A DNA stretch of 20,138 nt from a virus. The stretch spans positions 1-20,138 of the IMG/VR virus record IMGVR_UViG_3300018049_000190; one strand, given 5' to 3'. Positions 10,901 through 16,563 of the stretch are shown piece after piece. A program made the position numbers and the translations under genes. Within the stretch, counting starts at the first letter, position 1, and each line of letters opens with the position of its first letter. Below the pieces are notes generated by a model that saw only the letters and a list, made by a program, of their open reading frames with translations, was not told the origin of the DNA and did no database searches.

Positions 10901-11765
10901 CATCTAAAGCACTGTCATACTTAGAGTCTACTAATTTGTGAGTATCTCCTGCTGCAATTGCAGTTTGGGTAATAACAATTTTGTTGGTGTTATTTACTGC
11001 ATCAGATTCTGTTGGATGGAACGATAATTCATTATCATTTACTCTACGTATAAAATAAGTAGTGCCACTTACTAATGCTGGAGATGCAGAAGGAAGTGTT
11101 TCTTCAACAGTGTAAACAAACGCCCTTCCGTTACGCTGAGATGTAAAACCATGACCAGTAACAACAGCATTATTACTAGAATTGTAAGCAGTAATTGTAA
11201 AAGTATATCCAGATGCATCACTAGGTTCGTCACCTAACGACATGCTAACGCCAGATGGTGCATATCTTTGGTCTGCATGCTTTTGTGTTATAACAAGGTC
11301 GTCAACTGTATAATTTGTGCTATTTCCTGGCAGAGCATTAAGTGCGTCAGCGGCTGCATCTGAAATTGCAACACCACCAATTGCTAAATTGTTTGCATTT
11401 AGATGCCCGCCTAATGTTGGAGATGTATCGTCAACTATTTCGCCAAATGCAGTTGTAAGAATAATTTTGCCTGGTACAGTTGTTACATCAACATTAATTG
11501 TATCAGTGCTACTATCGTCTAGTGCATTGTTAGACGCAATAGTAGAAAAAATTACTTCTGTGCCTGTTGCATTTGTTGTAAGTATTTTATTAGATTGAAG
11601 TGTATCCGGAACATCGCTCATGTTAGTGATGCTAATTTGACCACCTAATCCGAATACTGCATACAGTTCTTGAAAGTTTTCATTTGATTTACGAAAGCTT
11701 TCTCTTATGCTATCTCCGGTTCCGTCGTTACCCTCAATACCAATATCTATTACTTGTCTTGACAT
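4959..11765 (-). CDS. Giant tail fibre / receptor-interaction protein with beta-helix middle
   Basis: A 2268-residue virion protein, the largest gene here. Residues 1-35 carry the NDGTGD attachment module shared with the 225-residue fibre protein. SPTLGG-x-LNAN follows near 120-130. Fibre phrases DKMTGALVLN (about 307) and QAMTGDLDAGNNNI (about 1733), each followed by a KxYVD element, punctuate it. Around 758-785, VTILVESGTYEEDLPIRIP then NTSLIGD is a pectate-lyase-like entry to a right-handed beta-helix; further helix-like rungs occur near 1045-1060 and 1195-1260 (GGSRSITVGNF, YGIVAANGAKI). The last ~125 residues (from about 2143, YADIAEYYEAD then VGTVLVFGGE) form a C-terminal domain widespread in marine T4-like phage structural proteins. 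No S74-type chaperone motif was recognised. A good CGGAG site precedes the ATG by 6 nt. It probably recognises or degrades host surface polysaccharide; enzymatic activity is unproven. Confidence 0.88.
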   Translation of the reverse strand: MSRQVIDIGIEGNDGTGDSIRESFRKSNENFQELYAVFGLGGQISITNMSDVPDTLQSNKILTTNATGTEVIFSTIASNNALDDSSTDTINVDVTTVPGKIILTTAFGEIVDDTSPTLGGHLNANNLAIGGVAISDAAADALNALPGNSTNYTVDDLVITQKHADQRYAPSGVSMSLGDEPSDASGYTFTITAYNSSNNAVVTGHGFTSQRNGRAFVYTVEETLPSASPALVSGTTYFIRRVNDNELSFHPTESDAVNNTNKIVITQTAIAAGDTHKLVDSKYDSALDGFWLSDQPVPRKSLVRRQGDKMTGALVLNDHPGDLSGQAQNNTDLQAASKYYVDNSGSSAQSVIFVSKSGNDAQSVAPAGKEGSSLSYAFKTINAAAEHAYEVVNYAQETLGPYVQTVTHTNFTVNALVKSGFAVNSPVMPHANTALKNNKDYLVAEIQGYVEFTYPNYVFDQHEFKDDYGTLIDSIRFDLNKGLTSNALTKRFAQKFYSEITDRVKIKKHLTENSAAVTQLYNLINTSIFENTGYNEKLIDAITKSSGSTPSVVTTATNHNLSDGNLVKFASVPGMYQLEGKFAYIKSVTSTTFEIYTDAALTTVYDTSSFSDYIDDSTKGKIQLRYQQYCEQNTSGTHVNNNELSAASAAESLKDLVINIWTNGPESGQDIVYGNKYILKVVNDGTDLDQTNSANVDALPSKLIRGKKSGALGQITSFTNRTSPAETEFSLNMLAPIDFLEDEEIEVGYLTREKQVTILVESGTYEEDLPIRIPQNTSLIGDEFRRTLVKPRKRVSQSAHASTYFYRDSAFDGITTATQGATLNDQQGNAKGKIGYHYLYRPDRVKNVGPTVTNAGSYTTAKQILLDNSKYIVEETLQFLNTNHSSVTYDEVAYRDDFHKLVDALAHDLGEGGEERSLEIQGSYHEVGDTDYLSRLGDSSTETAVEAAIDNIYTLCNSILSASAPSYTDSSYTAGSSTVTDKVVPNLSNGSGESGSISAVQDLIDKINFVFSIDYNPPLRNDQLDVFFVNDASTVENITIQEHGGFGIVLDPVGQILTKSPYIANSSSVSKSTNTKTFAGGVFADAYAGSIPIRIRGNSGTFTDATGSVSLDAFTLWVESEDTDLIGDSSVLGIQGLKVKEPQVPSVFYVDGVRYQINAISNYDKDLGRCILYLDPTTNNSTGYVGDVSSSVDVETFIQIGGSRSITVGNFQQINDLGYGIVAANGAKITADHIESTYNQASIYSKDGSDIKLTNSTSNFGKFGIVSEGADPNTIPDAVTLRDSMVQPAKIHGTYSASTSQTTVKIYDVTVAPKAGGILTITGLTDDSTFRTLDYKINSVKVDTATGSPAVISSTVYELTFTADDVSSTNFFGTLQQDLADDTLVEYRDGTQFIFADVASPTTLDPRPNTTFTFTESQDTSYSTTVFSTQDNYSGDLPNTHVKATFDKQFEYIDLQPSIANIVGKGDAQGNTTLAINLITGGSASFPNTTRVVGMLFTWAGRTHRITNYDATPVTHAVITFADTDSNGAALPNIHPSYAGAGLAEPVYTGNVPESIKAGLETGVDAEITEKTAVVRATSTAFKSVGAGSFNDTNFPNDILGDPVDNSDPTPFTTSPSASKAEVWQRGKGRVFWNSSDQFGVFRVGQFFNIDQATGTTTISGGIGISDAESLGFSLGATINEFSTDDSMSGQSDSAVPTEKAVQSYIDRRLHVNEAGSAIAVSDEIGPGFMALNGAQAMTGDLDAGNNNIINLDPPSNSTDAANKAYVDAQVATKDSLSELNDISISTAATSDLLVYGGSSWEDAAVSGDVTLTRSSANTITSAISAGVIVDADINASAAIAQSKLSLNDATTSTKGIASFDTDHFTVTSGAVTVKANSITKADIEQIATSTVLGRTTAGTGNVEEVSISTILSSGNAILDGDFTTDNTGSKVLTQVAAGSYGLTNLSATTANNAVVKRSATGEVDATAYQIDGNQILDVDGTDTVLKTTAGGVLLRGEGATPVLETGGAVQVGDIASVTNSTFQDASSYSANTSKLASTWIYTNFLEAATEKDASSTGIGLGAGGGFTESAADTIINVTDGVVRTVVNSSGLTVSSGDVTVSSGNLTMTSGYVQTTNLTTGGSATAGTVTGNWTLTVGSRFEATYADIAEYYEADHTYEVGTVLVFGGEKEVTGCTEHKSTRVAGVVSNTAAFTMNQDCPGIATCIALVGRVPVKVIGKVEKGDILVTSAVPGYAVVDNDPKVGTILGRAIGIKDDADKGVVEALVGK

Positions 11766-11777
11766 ACTTGTCTCCGA

Positions 11778-12122
11778 TTATTCTTGCATTGCTTCTATAT
11801 CAAAGTCTACACTTGTACCACAACCGCATGAAGAAGTTGCATTAGGGTTAGAAATTTTAAACATTTGACCAAAGATTTCAGTTTCGTAATCTATTTCAGT
11901 ACCAACTAAAAACATAACACTAGTTGGATCTACAACTAATTTTCCGTTATCTGATTCAATTACTTCACTGCCTACTTCAATCTGATCGTTGTTAATTACA
12001 TCCCATTTATATTCAAACCCTGCACACCCGCCTCCTTTAATGCTTAAACTAACTGACTTATTATTTGCACTTAATTCGTCAATTTTTTTCTTTGCATTAC
12101 TTGTTAAAGACAGAATTGTCAT
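11778..12122 (-). CDS. A-type iron-sulfur cluster carrier (HesB/IscA/ErpA family)
   Basis: A 114-residue protein, the normal length for A-type carriers, which receive Fe-S clusters from scaffold proteins and pass them to apo-enzymes. All three conserved cysteines are present: C33 in GGGCAGFEY, and C99 and C101 in SSCGCGTS near the C-terminus. The family's hydrophobic core pattern (LVVDPTSVMFLVGTEIDY) lies between them. It could be called ErpA- or IscA-like; the sequence does not decide which. It sits in the late structural block, 12 nt upstream of the giant fibre gene, and overlaps the end of the preceding coiled-coil gene by 26 nt. An AATAAATA motif and AAGGA lie upstream. Related carriers are known in marine T4-like phages, where they may maintain host Fe-S enzymes or serve a virion protein; which applies here is unknown. 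Confidence 0.93.
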   Translation of the reverse strand: MTILSLTSNAKKKIDELSANNKSVSLSIKGGGCAGFEYKWDVINNDQIEVGSEVIESDNGKLVVDPTSVMFLVGTEIDYETEIFGQMFKISNPNATSSCGCGTSVDFDIEAMQE

Positions 12123-12414
12123 ACGTAGAATTCCTTGTTACTGTATTTATTTGATTCTTTAAATTGTTTGTACTGCGATTTAATCTCTCAATTTGTTTTT
12201 GCATTTCTTTTATAGCAGTAGTTTGTTCTAAAACTTTTTGTTCTAAAGTTTCAACATAGCGCTGTGACGGCACTGCTTGTTCACTGCCATCTTCGGCAAT
12301 TACTGTGTATGAATTCATGCCGTGTGCACGCAAACCGCCCATTACCCTGTTGGGATTTTTTGGTTGTGCTAATGATTTACTGCTGTACATTGCACGTAAT
12401 AATTGATTAGTCAT
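12097..12414 (-). CDS. Small coiled-coil protein of unknown function
   Basis: A 105-residue protein with a basic N-terminal part (residues 1-25, containing NPNRVMGGLRAHG) and a heptad-rich helix at about residues 54-92 (YVETLEQKVLEQTTAIKEMQ, then KQIERLN) predicted to form a coiled coil. No family recognised. The ATG is preceded by AAGGA with 6-nt spacing, and by the AATAAATA half of the divergent palindrome. Its last 26 nt overlap the start of the Fe-S carrier gene in another frame. Being first in the late block it could be a virion-associated, chaperone or assembly protein; this is inference from position only. Confidence 0.78.
   Translation of the reverse strand: MTNQLLRAMYSSKSLAQPKNPNRVMGGLRAHGMNSYTVIAEDGSEQAVPSQRYVETLEQKVLEQTTAIKEMQKQIERLNRSTNNLKNQINTVTRNSTYDNSVFNK
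12144..12151 (-). promoter_or_regulatory. T4-like late promoter motif AATAAATA
   Basis: AATAAATA followed by CAG, about 22 nt upstream of the Fe-S carrier ATG and inside the 3' end of the coiled-coil gene. Same word and placement as at 3402, 4950 and 12439. Confidence 0.5.
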
Positions 12415-12436
12415 AGGTAATCCTTTTATTTGATAT

Positions 12437-12459
12437 TGTATTTATTTGCGGTAAATACA
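12437..12459. promoter_or_regulatory. Divergent late-promoter palindrome
   Basis: TGTATTTA (12437-12444) and TAAATACA (12452-12459) form a perfect 8-bp inverted repeat around the 7-nt centre TTTGCGG. On the minus strand it reads AATAAATACA, facing the coiled-coil gene; on the plus strand it reads GGTAAATACA, facing the metallopeptidase gene, whose ATG is only 2 nt beyond the repeat. It therefore looks like two late-promoter boxes back to back. An operator is the alternative reading. Confidence 0.5.
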
Positions 12460-12461
12460 GT

Positions 12462-13001
12462 ATGATAAGATTTATAACAGCAATATTAATTGCTATCTGT
12501 ATACCGTTATCTTCATTTGCACGGGATAGAGATGTAGAATTAGCAGAAATGCAAAAGCATATAGACTGGCTTGCAGAAGTCTATCATTTACCTCACAATG
12601 GCCAATCCCTTCCACTAGTAGTCTATCTGTCGCAAGAACAAATGAATATTTTCTTTTATGGCGAAGAAAAGTATATAGAAGATAAAAAGAACGATAATGT
12701 AACTCAGGTAGAGGCTGTGTTTCAACCTACTCCCGGAAGTGGTGTAATATACTTACAAGATGATTTTGATTGGAACAGTATAGAGGATGCAGACACAGTA
12801 ATACACGAACTAGTTCATTATCTGCAACACATAAACAAAACCAAATATTCTTGCAATCTTTTAAAAGAATTAGACGCTTACAAATACCAAAGTCTGTGGA
12901 TGTTAGAAAATCCTTCGACTAGGCAAGCACCTACATTTTTAACTGCAATTGCTATACTAGAAACATGCGCTCAATCTTGGGAACCCCCTACAGAAGATTG
13001 A
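12462..13001 (+). CDS. Secreted zinc metallopeptidase-like protein (HExxH)
   Basis: A 179-residue protein, the only convincing plus-strand gene. Residues 1-20 are a signal peptide: basic start (MIR), hydrophobic core (FITAILIAICIPL) and an SSFA cleavage site before RDRD. HELVHYLQH at 115-123 contains the zinc-binding and catalytic HExxH (H115, E116, H119). E136 in KELDAY, on a following helix, is a candidate third ligand, as in gluzincins. Three cysteines (C131, C169 and one in the signal core) would allow one disulfide in the exported protein. It may act in the periplasm or cell envelope, for instance in lysis, superinfection exclusion or processing; no substrate is evident. No ordinary Shine-Dalgarno precedes the ATG, and a TAAATA box ends only a few nt upstream. 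It converges with uvdE, overlapping by 14 nt. Confidence 0.82.
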   Translation: MIRFITAILIAICIPLSSFARDRDVELAEMQKHIDWLAEVYHLPHNGQSLPLVVYLSQEQMNIFFYGEEKYIEDKKNDNVTQVEAVFQPTPGSGVIYLQDDFDWNSIEDADTVIHELVHYLQHINKTKYSCNLLKELDAYKYQSLWMLENPSTRQAPTFLTAIAILETCAQSWEPPTED

Positions 13002-14013
13002 TCAAGTCTTCGACAGCAAGGTTCTTCATTTTGCTTTCGCACATGATGTCTGCATATTCTAAGAAGGTTAAAGCCCACTGATTGCATGCTACATTTTTGT
13101 AATAATCACTATGAGCACGGAGCTTTTGTTTTTTGTAGCCTTGCTCCATAAGCAGTTGTAGATCAGGCAGTGTGTTTGTATCAACAGACTCGATGTATTC
13201 TTCACGGCTTACGCTGTAGTGAATAGCAGGACGTTGACCACGCCAACTATCAAACACACGTTTTACACGATCATCGTCGACCTGAATGTATTCACCACCG
13301 CTACGAATGTAGTGGTGATGAATGTCGAGTACAAGAGCTACATGTTTTTCAAGTTCAAGTGATGCATCGAGACCCCATGAGTTCTCGTCGTTCTCGATAG
13401 TAATACAGTTGCGAGCTTCGGGCGACATGCGTGGTAAGGCTTTAATGATACCTTCAGGACCTTGTCGACCGGAAATGTGTACGTTACACTTGAAGTCTTG
13501 CCACTGTGTGCCATATCCCATCCAACGTGCCATGTTGATGTGATATTCAAACTCGTCAATACTGCGATCAACAATGTCGGGATTGTCACTAGCAAGCACG
13601 GTAAACTGACCGGGATGCATAGATAAACGCACATCAAGCTCGCGAGCAAGTTCGCCCACCTTAGCAAACTCACGCTCGCAATAAGCAATCACGTCAGGCT
13701 TTTGCCAGTAGTAACGCCAATCTTCTTGAGTGTACACAGGTAAACAATCACTGCCTAGTCGAATCATGCGATACACAGGAGCACGATTGCCCACATACCA
13801 AATTAGGTTGTAGTAAGATTTGATGTTGTGGACCATAATGTCCCAAAGGCGTTCTTCGGCAACTTCACGAGTTTGCCTGTTGAGCCAGGCAACAGTTGTG
13901 GACCTAGTATTGAAAGGACGTTGAATTTCTTCAAGCTCTTTCTTTTTAAGCGATTGATCAGAGTGCATGTACTTACATGCGAAACCGATACGTTGTGTGT
14001 TATTGTCAAACAT
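12988..14013 (-). CDS. uvsE: UV damage endonuclease UvdE
   Basis: A 341-residue UVDE-family nuclease, which nicks DNA 5' of UV photoproducts and some other lesions to start an alternative excision repair. Its TIM-barrel metal-site motifs occur in family order: RLSMHPGQ (129-136), NVHISG (177-182), ITIENDE (204-210), LDIHHHY (229-235), IHYSVSR (264-270) and RAHSDYY (299-305). The length is normal for the family. The start overlaps the end of the upstream 90-residue gene by 8 nt and lacks a strong ribosome binding site, so translation is probably coupled. Base use differs from the structural genes: 13381-13440 has 32 G+C of 60, against 17 of 60 at 2041-2100. This suggests separate acquisition or different codon selection. 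A sunlight-exposed phage would benefit from repairing its DNA. Confidence 0.93.
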   Translation of the reverse strand: MFDNNTQRIGFACKYMHSDQSLKKKELEEIQRPFNTRSTTVAWLNRQTREVAEERLWDIMVHNIKSYYNLIWYVGNRAPVYRMIRLGSDCLPVYTQEDWRYYWQKPDVIAYCEREFAKVGELARELDVRLSMHPGQFTVLASDNPDIVDRSIDEFEYHINMARWMGYGTQWQDFKCNVHISGRQGPEGIIKALPRMSPEARNCITIENDENSWGLDASLELEKHVALVLDIHHHYIRSGGEYIQVDDDRVKRVFDSWRGQRPAIHYSVSREEYIESVDTNTLPDLQLLMEQGYKKQKLRAHSDYYKNVACNQWALTFLEYADIMCESKMKNLAVEDLINLL

Positions 14014-14278
14014 AGCTTGCCATTATTTGCCATTTATTATGATCGAAAATATTATATTTCAACCTGTATAGTGTAGCATCGCTTTTAGATAAAGTAAAGA
14101 TAACTTTGAAAGTATCTAAGCCGCCGTCTACACTTACATCCTCAACTACAATGTCCATGTTGACTGAATGTTTTACAAGAAAACCTAAATAACCAGCACG
14201 ATTTTTTAAAGCATTAATTGTTTCTTGAACCTGTGCAGCAGCAAAAGCATAGAACCTAATTTCAATATTATCATTCAT
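14006..14278 (-). CDS. Small protein of unknown function
   Basis: A 90-residue soluble protein with an acidic start (MNDNIEIRFYAF), a helix around residues 14-30 and a beta-rich second half. No family recognised. It is embedded in a tightly packed operon: its ATG overlaps the TGA of the AUU-start gene (ATGA), and its stop overlaps the uvdE start by 8 nt. GAGG lies about 10 nt upstream of the ATG. Its position directly before uvdE says only that they are co-expressed. Confidence 0.72.
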   Translation of the reverse strand: MNDNIEIRFYAFAAAQVQETINALKNRAGYLGFLVKHSVNMDIVVEDVSVDGGLDTFKVIFTLSKSDATLYRLKYNIFDHNKWQIMASYV

Positions 14279-14463
14279 ACAAGTGTATCCTCATAATGGT
14301 CAAGTCTTTTGTTAGTTACTGTGTACCAAAAACTATCACCTTTTTTCTCAACAGCTTTCACACCGGCTTCATCAGCTAACTCTTTTGAAGAGAAAACGCC
14401 CACTAGTTTTTGCCAATATCCAGCGGGCGGCTTTTTGTAAATTATAGTAACGTAAGTTTGAAT
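14275..14463 (-). CDS. Small protein with apparent AUU start codon, unknown function
   Basis: An open frame of 62 codons runs from just after the TAA (14464-14466) of the upstream gene to a TGA that overlaps the next ATG (ATGA). No ATG, GTG or TTG occurs early in this frame; the first codon after the stop is ATT (14463-14461), preceded by a perfect GGAGG with 5-nt spacing. The product would read (M)QTYVTIIYKKPPAGYWQKLV onward, a compact sequence with a YxPxGYW element, and ending RLDHYEDTLV. Without this gene, 188 nt would be empty within an otherwise overlapping operon. The alternative is a later GTG (Val20), which would cut off the beta strand and has no ribosome binding site. Function unknown. 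Confidence 0.62.
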   Translation of the reverse strand: MQTYVTIIYKKPPAGYWQKLVGVFSSKELADEAGVKAVEKKGDSFWYTVTNKRLDHYEDTLV

Positions 14464-14715
14464 TTATGCCTCCATTACATAAGCCATGTCCCATCCCCAA
14501 TTAGCATTACGCTGAGGAATATCAACATCGGCAATGTTGGTTTCTTCGTTAAGGGAAAAGATATGTATAGTAATGCATTCTTTGTTCTGAAGCTTTTCAA
14601 TTGCTTCAGTTACGTTATCAGCTTCGACTGTTGCTACTAGTTCAGTTTCTTGTACCAGCTGTTCGAAGTCAAAGTAGGGTGCGCCAACAGGGCGAGTAAG
14701 TTCAAACGTTTTCAT
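14464..14715 (-). CDS. Small protein of unknown function
   Basis: An 83-residue acidic protein starting MKTFELTRPVGAP. The frame is open further upstream, but the ATG at 14715 is preferred: it has AAGGA about 8 nt upstream and lies 10 nt after the stop of the YodL-like gene, whereas longer starts would overlap that gene. It contains a helix near 45-58 (DNVTEAIEKLQNK), in a pattern seen in small phage proteins whose variable loop is followed by CITIHIFSL. No domain recognised. Second gene of the cassette driven from 15151; its GGAGG-containing 3' end supplies the ribosome binding site for the AUU-start gene. Confidence 0.72.
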   Translation of the reverse strand: MKTFELTRPVGAPYFDFEQLVQETELVATVEADNVTEAIEKLQNKECITIHIFSLNEETNIADVDIPQRNANWGWDMAYVMEA

Positions 14716-14725
14716 GATATATTCC

Positions 14726-15085
14726 TTACGCTGCGATCTTTTCGGGGAGCATCTCAAAGCCGAAAGTATCAACTACGAAAGCAAAATCGTTTTCGTCTAC
14801 GATGACGTCGCCAACGGAGACGGAGGAGAAGGTGCCATGCACTTGAACTTTGTCAAGGTCACGATCGTGCATGAAGTTGCCGATGGCATATACATCTTCG
14901 AGGCGTTTGGCATCAACAGTCATTACATGATCGTAATAACCCAACTCCAAAGCCTCAGTAGCGCTCGGAACAACTCTCTCGCCAAACATGTAGGTCTTGA
15001 GAATGTGCTTGCGAACTTGCCAGCCTTCATTGACCATGTCGATTTCGGAATCGGTAAGCTGAATCTGGAGAACCTTGTACTTCAT
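14726..15085 (-). CDS. YodL-like domain protein
   Basis: A 119-residue protein starting MKYKVLQIQLTD. The frame extends to 15190, but the ATG at 15085 fits both the domain start and the promoter, which lies at 15151-15123; an earlier start would overlap the glycosyltransferase gene and the promoter. The second half (LEDVYAIGN around residue 80, then SSVSVGDVIVDE and VVDTFGFEML) follows the pattern of YodL-type domains found in phage and mobile-element proteins: a SVSVGD turn, then a VD-x-FGF strand. Biochemical function is not established. First gene of a cassette leading to uvdE. Base composition is higher in G+C than the structural genes (14821-14880: 31 of 60). Confidence 0.72.
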   Translation of the reverse strand: MKYKVLQIQLTDSEIDMVNEGWQVRKHILKTYMFGERVVPSATEALELGYYDHVMTVDAKRLEDVYAIGNFMHDRDLDKVQVHGTFSSVSVGDVIVDENDFAFVVDTFGFEMLPEKIAA

Positions 15086-15122
15086 CGGAGCAACTTCTTC
15101 TGTGCTGTTTAAGTTATAATAT

Positions 15123-15151
15123 AATATACTACAATTATCGCCAGTTGTCAA
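15123..15151 (-). promoter_or_regulatory. sigma70-type promoter for the YodL-like to uvdE cassette
   Basis: TTGACA (15151-15146), 17-nt spacer, TATATT (15128-15123). The -35 is perfect and the -10 is 5 of 6. It overlaps the end of the glycosyltransferase gene and lies about 38 nt before the ATG at 15085. It is likely read by host RNA polymerase early in infection. Confidence 0.75.
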
Positions 15152-15953
15152 CCACCCAGGGGTCTTTACAGTTTGAGGGATTTGGATCACCGTGGAACAC
15201 TGCTATACAACAGTCTGCTGGCGGTACGACATTTTCAATAACCTTTAAAGTTCTATATCCAGGACTTTTGATAGGAGTTGCCCACTCTTTACTCGATCTC
15301 ACTTCCCATTTCCAACTACGTATCCATTGATCAGGAAAAAACTCTGCTTTTTTATTTCGCATAGCCCAATCCCATATATAATCTTGGTCTCCTCTAAATC
15401 TTTTTTGTATATCTCGTTGATTATCTGTAAAATCTAACCATAATTGATTTAGTTCTCCACTTGTAAACCTAATAACACTACTATTATACTTTTTCCATTC
15501 AGTGCGTTGTGAACGTAAAAAATCTCTAATTATACACCAGTTATCTGCTTTATACGTGAATAATTTATCTATGCTAGCACCAACTACAACATCTAAGTCC
15601 ATATATAAAATTTGTCCAACAAGCTCTAACTCATTAGAAAACATGTAGGGCTTTGCCCACCAACCTTGAATACCGGGAGGTAGTTCAACAGTTGTTATAT
15701 TAGGATTTAGATTTGTCGGATCGTCAGTCAAGCATACAAAAGTAAAATCATATGTGCAGTGCCTTTTACACATATTGTAAAGAGTGTTTACATACTGTGC
15801 AGGATATTTAGATCCATGTTTCACACAGACAATATTATATCCTGCAGAAGCAATCTTAGACTGCTTCCTTTGCCTCTTGAGTTTTTTGTATTCTTCCTTC
15901 GTATATTTAGACTTATCTAGTTTCTGCAATTTTATCTGCCAGCCCAAATTCAA
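15135..15953 (-). CDS. Glycosyltransferase-like protein (DxD motif)
   Basis: About 272 residues. After a Lys-rich N-terminal stretch (roughly 1-34), the fold starts with a strand-helix unit ([12 protein letters not shown], 39-50), followed by FVCLTDDP (72-79), a WWAKPYMF element (98-105) and the nucleotide-sugar/metal motif LYMDLDVVV with D119-x-D121. [10 protein letters not shown] segment (188-196) and HGDPNPSN (254-261) match the acceptor and C-terminal metal-site positions of GT-A enzymes such as GT8-like families. It would transfer a sugar to an acceptor that cannot be named; phage enzymes of this kind modify DNA, virion or host surface. The start is uncertain: no ATG or GTG precedes the domain, and the frame begins at a TTG (15953) overlapping clpP by 41 nt, with only a weak AAGAAG upstream. 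Confidence 0.8.
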   Translation of the reverse strand: MNLGWQIKLQKLDKSKYTKEEYKKLKRQRKQSKIASAGYNIVCVKHGSKYPAQYVNTLYNMCKRHCTYDFTFVCLTDDPTNLNPNITTVELPPGIQGWWAKPYMFSNELELVGQILYMDLDVVVGASIDKLFTYKADNWCIIRDFLRSQRTEWKKYNSSVIRFTSGELNQLWLDFTDNQRDIQKRFRGDQDYIWDWAMRNKKAEFFPDQWIRSWKWEVRSSKEWATPIKSPGYRTLKVIENVVPPADCCIAVFHGDPNPSNCKDPWVVDNWR

Positions 15954-16497
15954 CAGCTTCTTGTGCAGTCATAAAGTTATCTCTATCCATTGCACGCTCA
16001 AACTCATCATAAGTTTTACCTGCTGTATTATGCTTTACATAAAGTTCTGTAAGCATTTTTTTCATATAGGTAATTTCTTGATATTGAATTTCAATATCAC
16101 TTTGCATACCTCTAGCGCCGCCACTAGGCTGATGAATCATTGTTCGACTATGCGGAAGTACAAATCGTTTACCAGGTGCACCTGCTTGAGCAAGAAAACT
16201 GCCCATTGAACAAGCTTGTCCGATCACAATAGTAGATACATCAGGTTTAATAAATTGCATAGTATCATAGATGCTCATTCCGCTTGTAATGACACCACCT
16301 GGACTATTAATATATAAATTAATGTCACGTTCAGAATCTTCGCTTTCTAAAAATAACATTTGCGACACAATAAGATTTGCTGTTGTGTCTTCAACAGGGC
16401 CATTGAGCATGATAATTCTATCTTTTAGCAATCGACTGTAAATGTCGTATGCACGTTCGCCGCGACTAGATTGCTCAACTACCATTGGTACTAACAT
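15913..16497 (-). CDS. clpP: ATP-dependent Clp protease proteolytic subunit ClpP
   Basis: A 194-residue serine peptidase of the S14 family that forms the degradation chamber used by ClpX or ClpA. The triad is visible: S97 in [12 protein letters not shown]122 in [10 protein letters not shown], and D173 in [18 protein letters not shown] (60-68) and [11 protein letters not shown] are the usual surrounding motifs. Two extra residues lie between His and Asp compared with textbook ClpP. There is no propeptide beyond a few residues. A sigma70-like promoter and AGGA precede the start. No ClpX or ClpA is visible here, so it probably works with host ATPases, or replaces or mixes with host ClpP. ClpP is known from several marine phages; its job there is unclear. 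Confidence 0.95.
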   Translation of the reverse strand: MLVPMVVEQSSRGERAYDIYSRLLKDRIIMLNGPVEDTTANLIVSQMLFLESEDSERDINLYINSPGGVITSGMSIYDTMQFIKPDVSTIVIGQACSMGSFLAQAGAPGKRFVLPHSRTMIHQPSGGARGMQSDIEIQYQEITYMKKMLTELYVKHNTAGKTYDEFERAMDRDNFMTAQEAVEFGLADKIAETR

Positions 16498-16529
16498 AAT
16501 TTATTTTCCTAAGTTATTTTATTTTGTTA

Positions 16530-16558
16530 ATGATACAATAAAAACTTACAAAAGTCAA
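16530..16558 (-). promoter_or_regulatory. sigma70-type promoter upstream of clpP
   Basis: TTGACT (16558-16553, 5 of 6), 17-nt spacer, TATCAT (16535-16530, 5 of 6). It lies in the 66-nt gap between the fibre gene stop (16564) and the clpP ATG (16497), about 33 nt before the start codon. Confidence 0.6.
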
Positions 16559-16563
16559 ACAAA

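Noticed and set aside
13338-13688. 116-residue minus-strand frame inside uvdE (and 13803-14033)
   Set aside because: It is a shadow in another frame of a well-supported uvdE with all motifs in order.
14714-15112. Plus-strand 132-residue frame opposite the YodL-like gene
   Set aside because: The minus-strand frame has a promoter, a domain pattern and operon context; this one has none.
16540-16563. Possible terminator after the 432-residue fibre gene (ACTT/AAGT followed by T)
   Set aside because: Only four A/T-rich pairs, and the sequence is better explained as the -35 and spacer of the clpP promoter.
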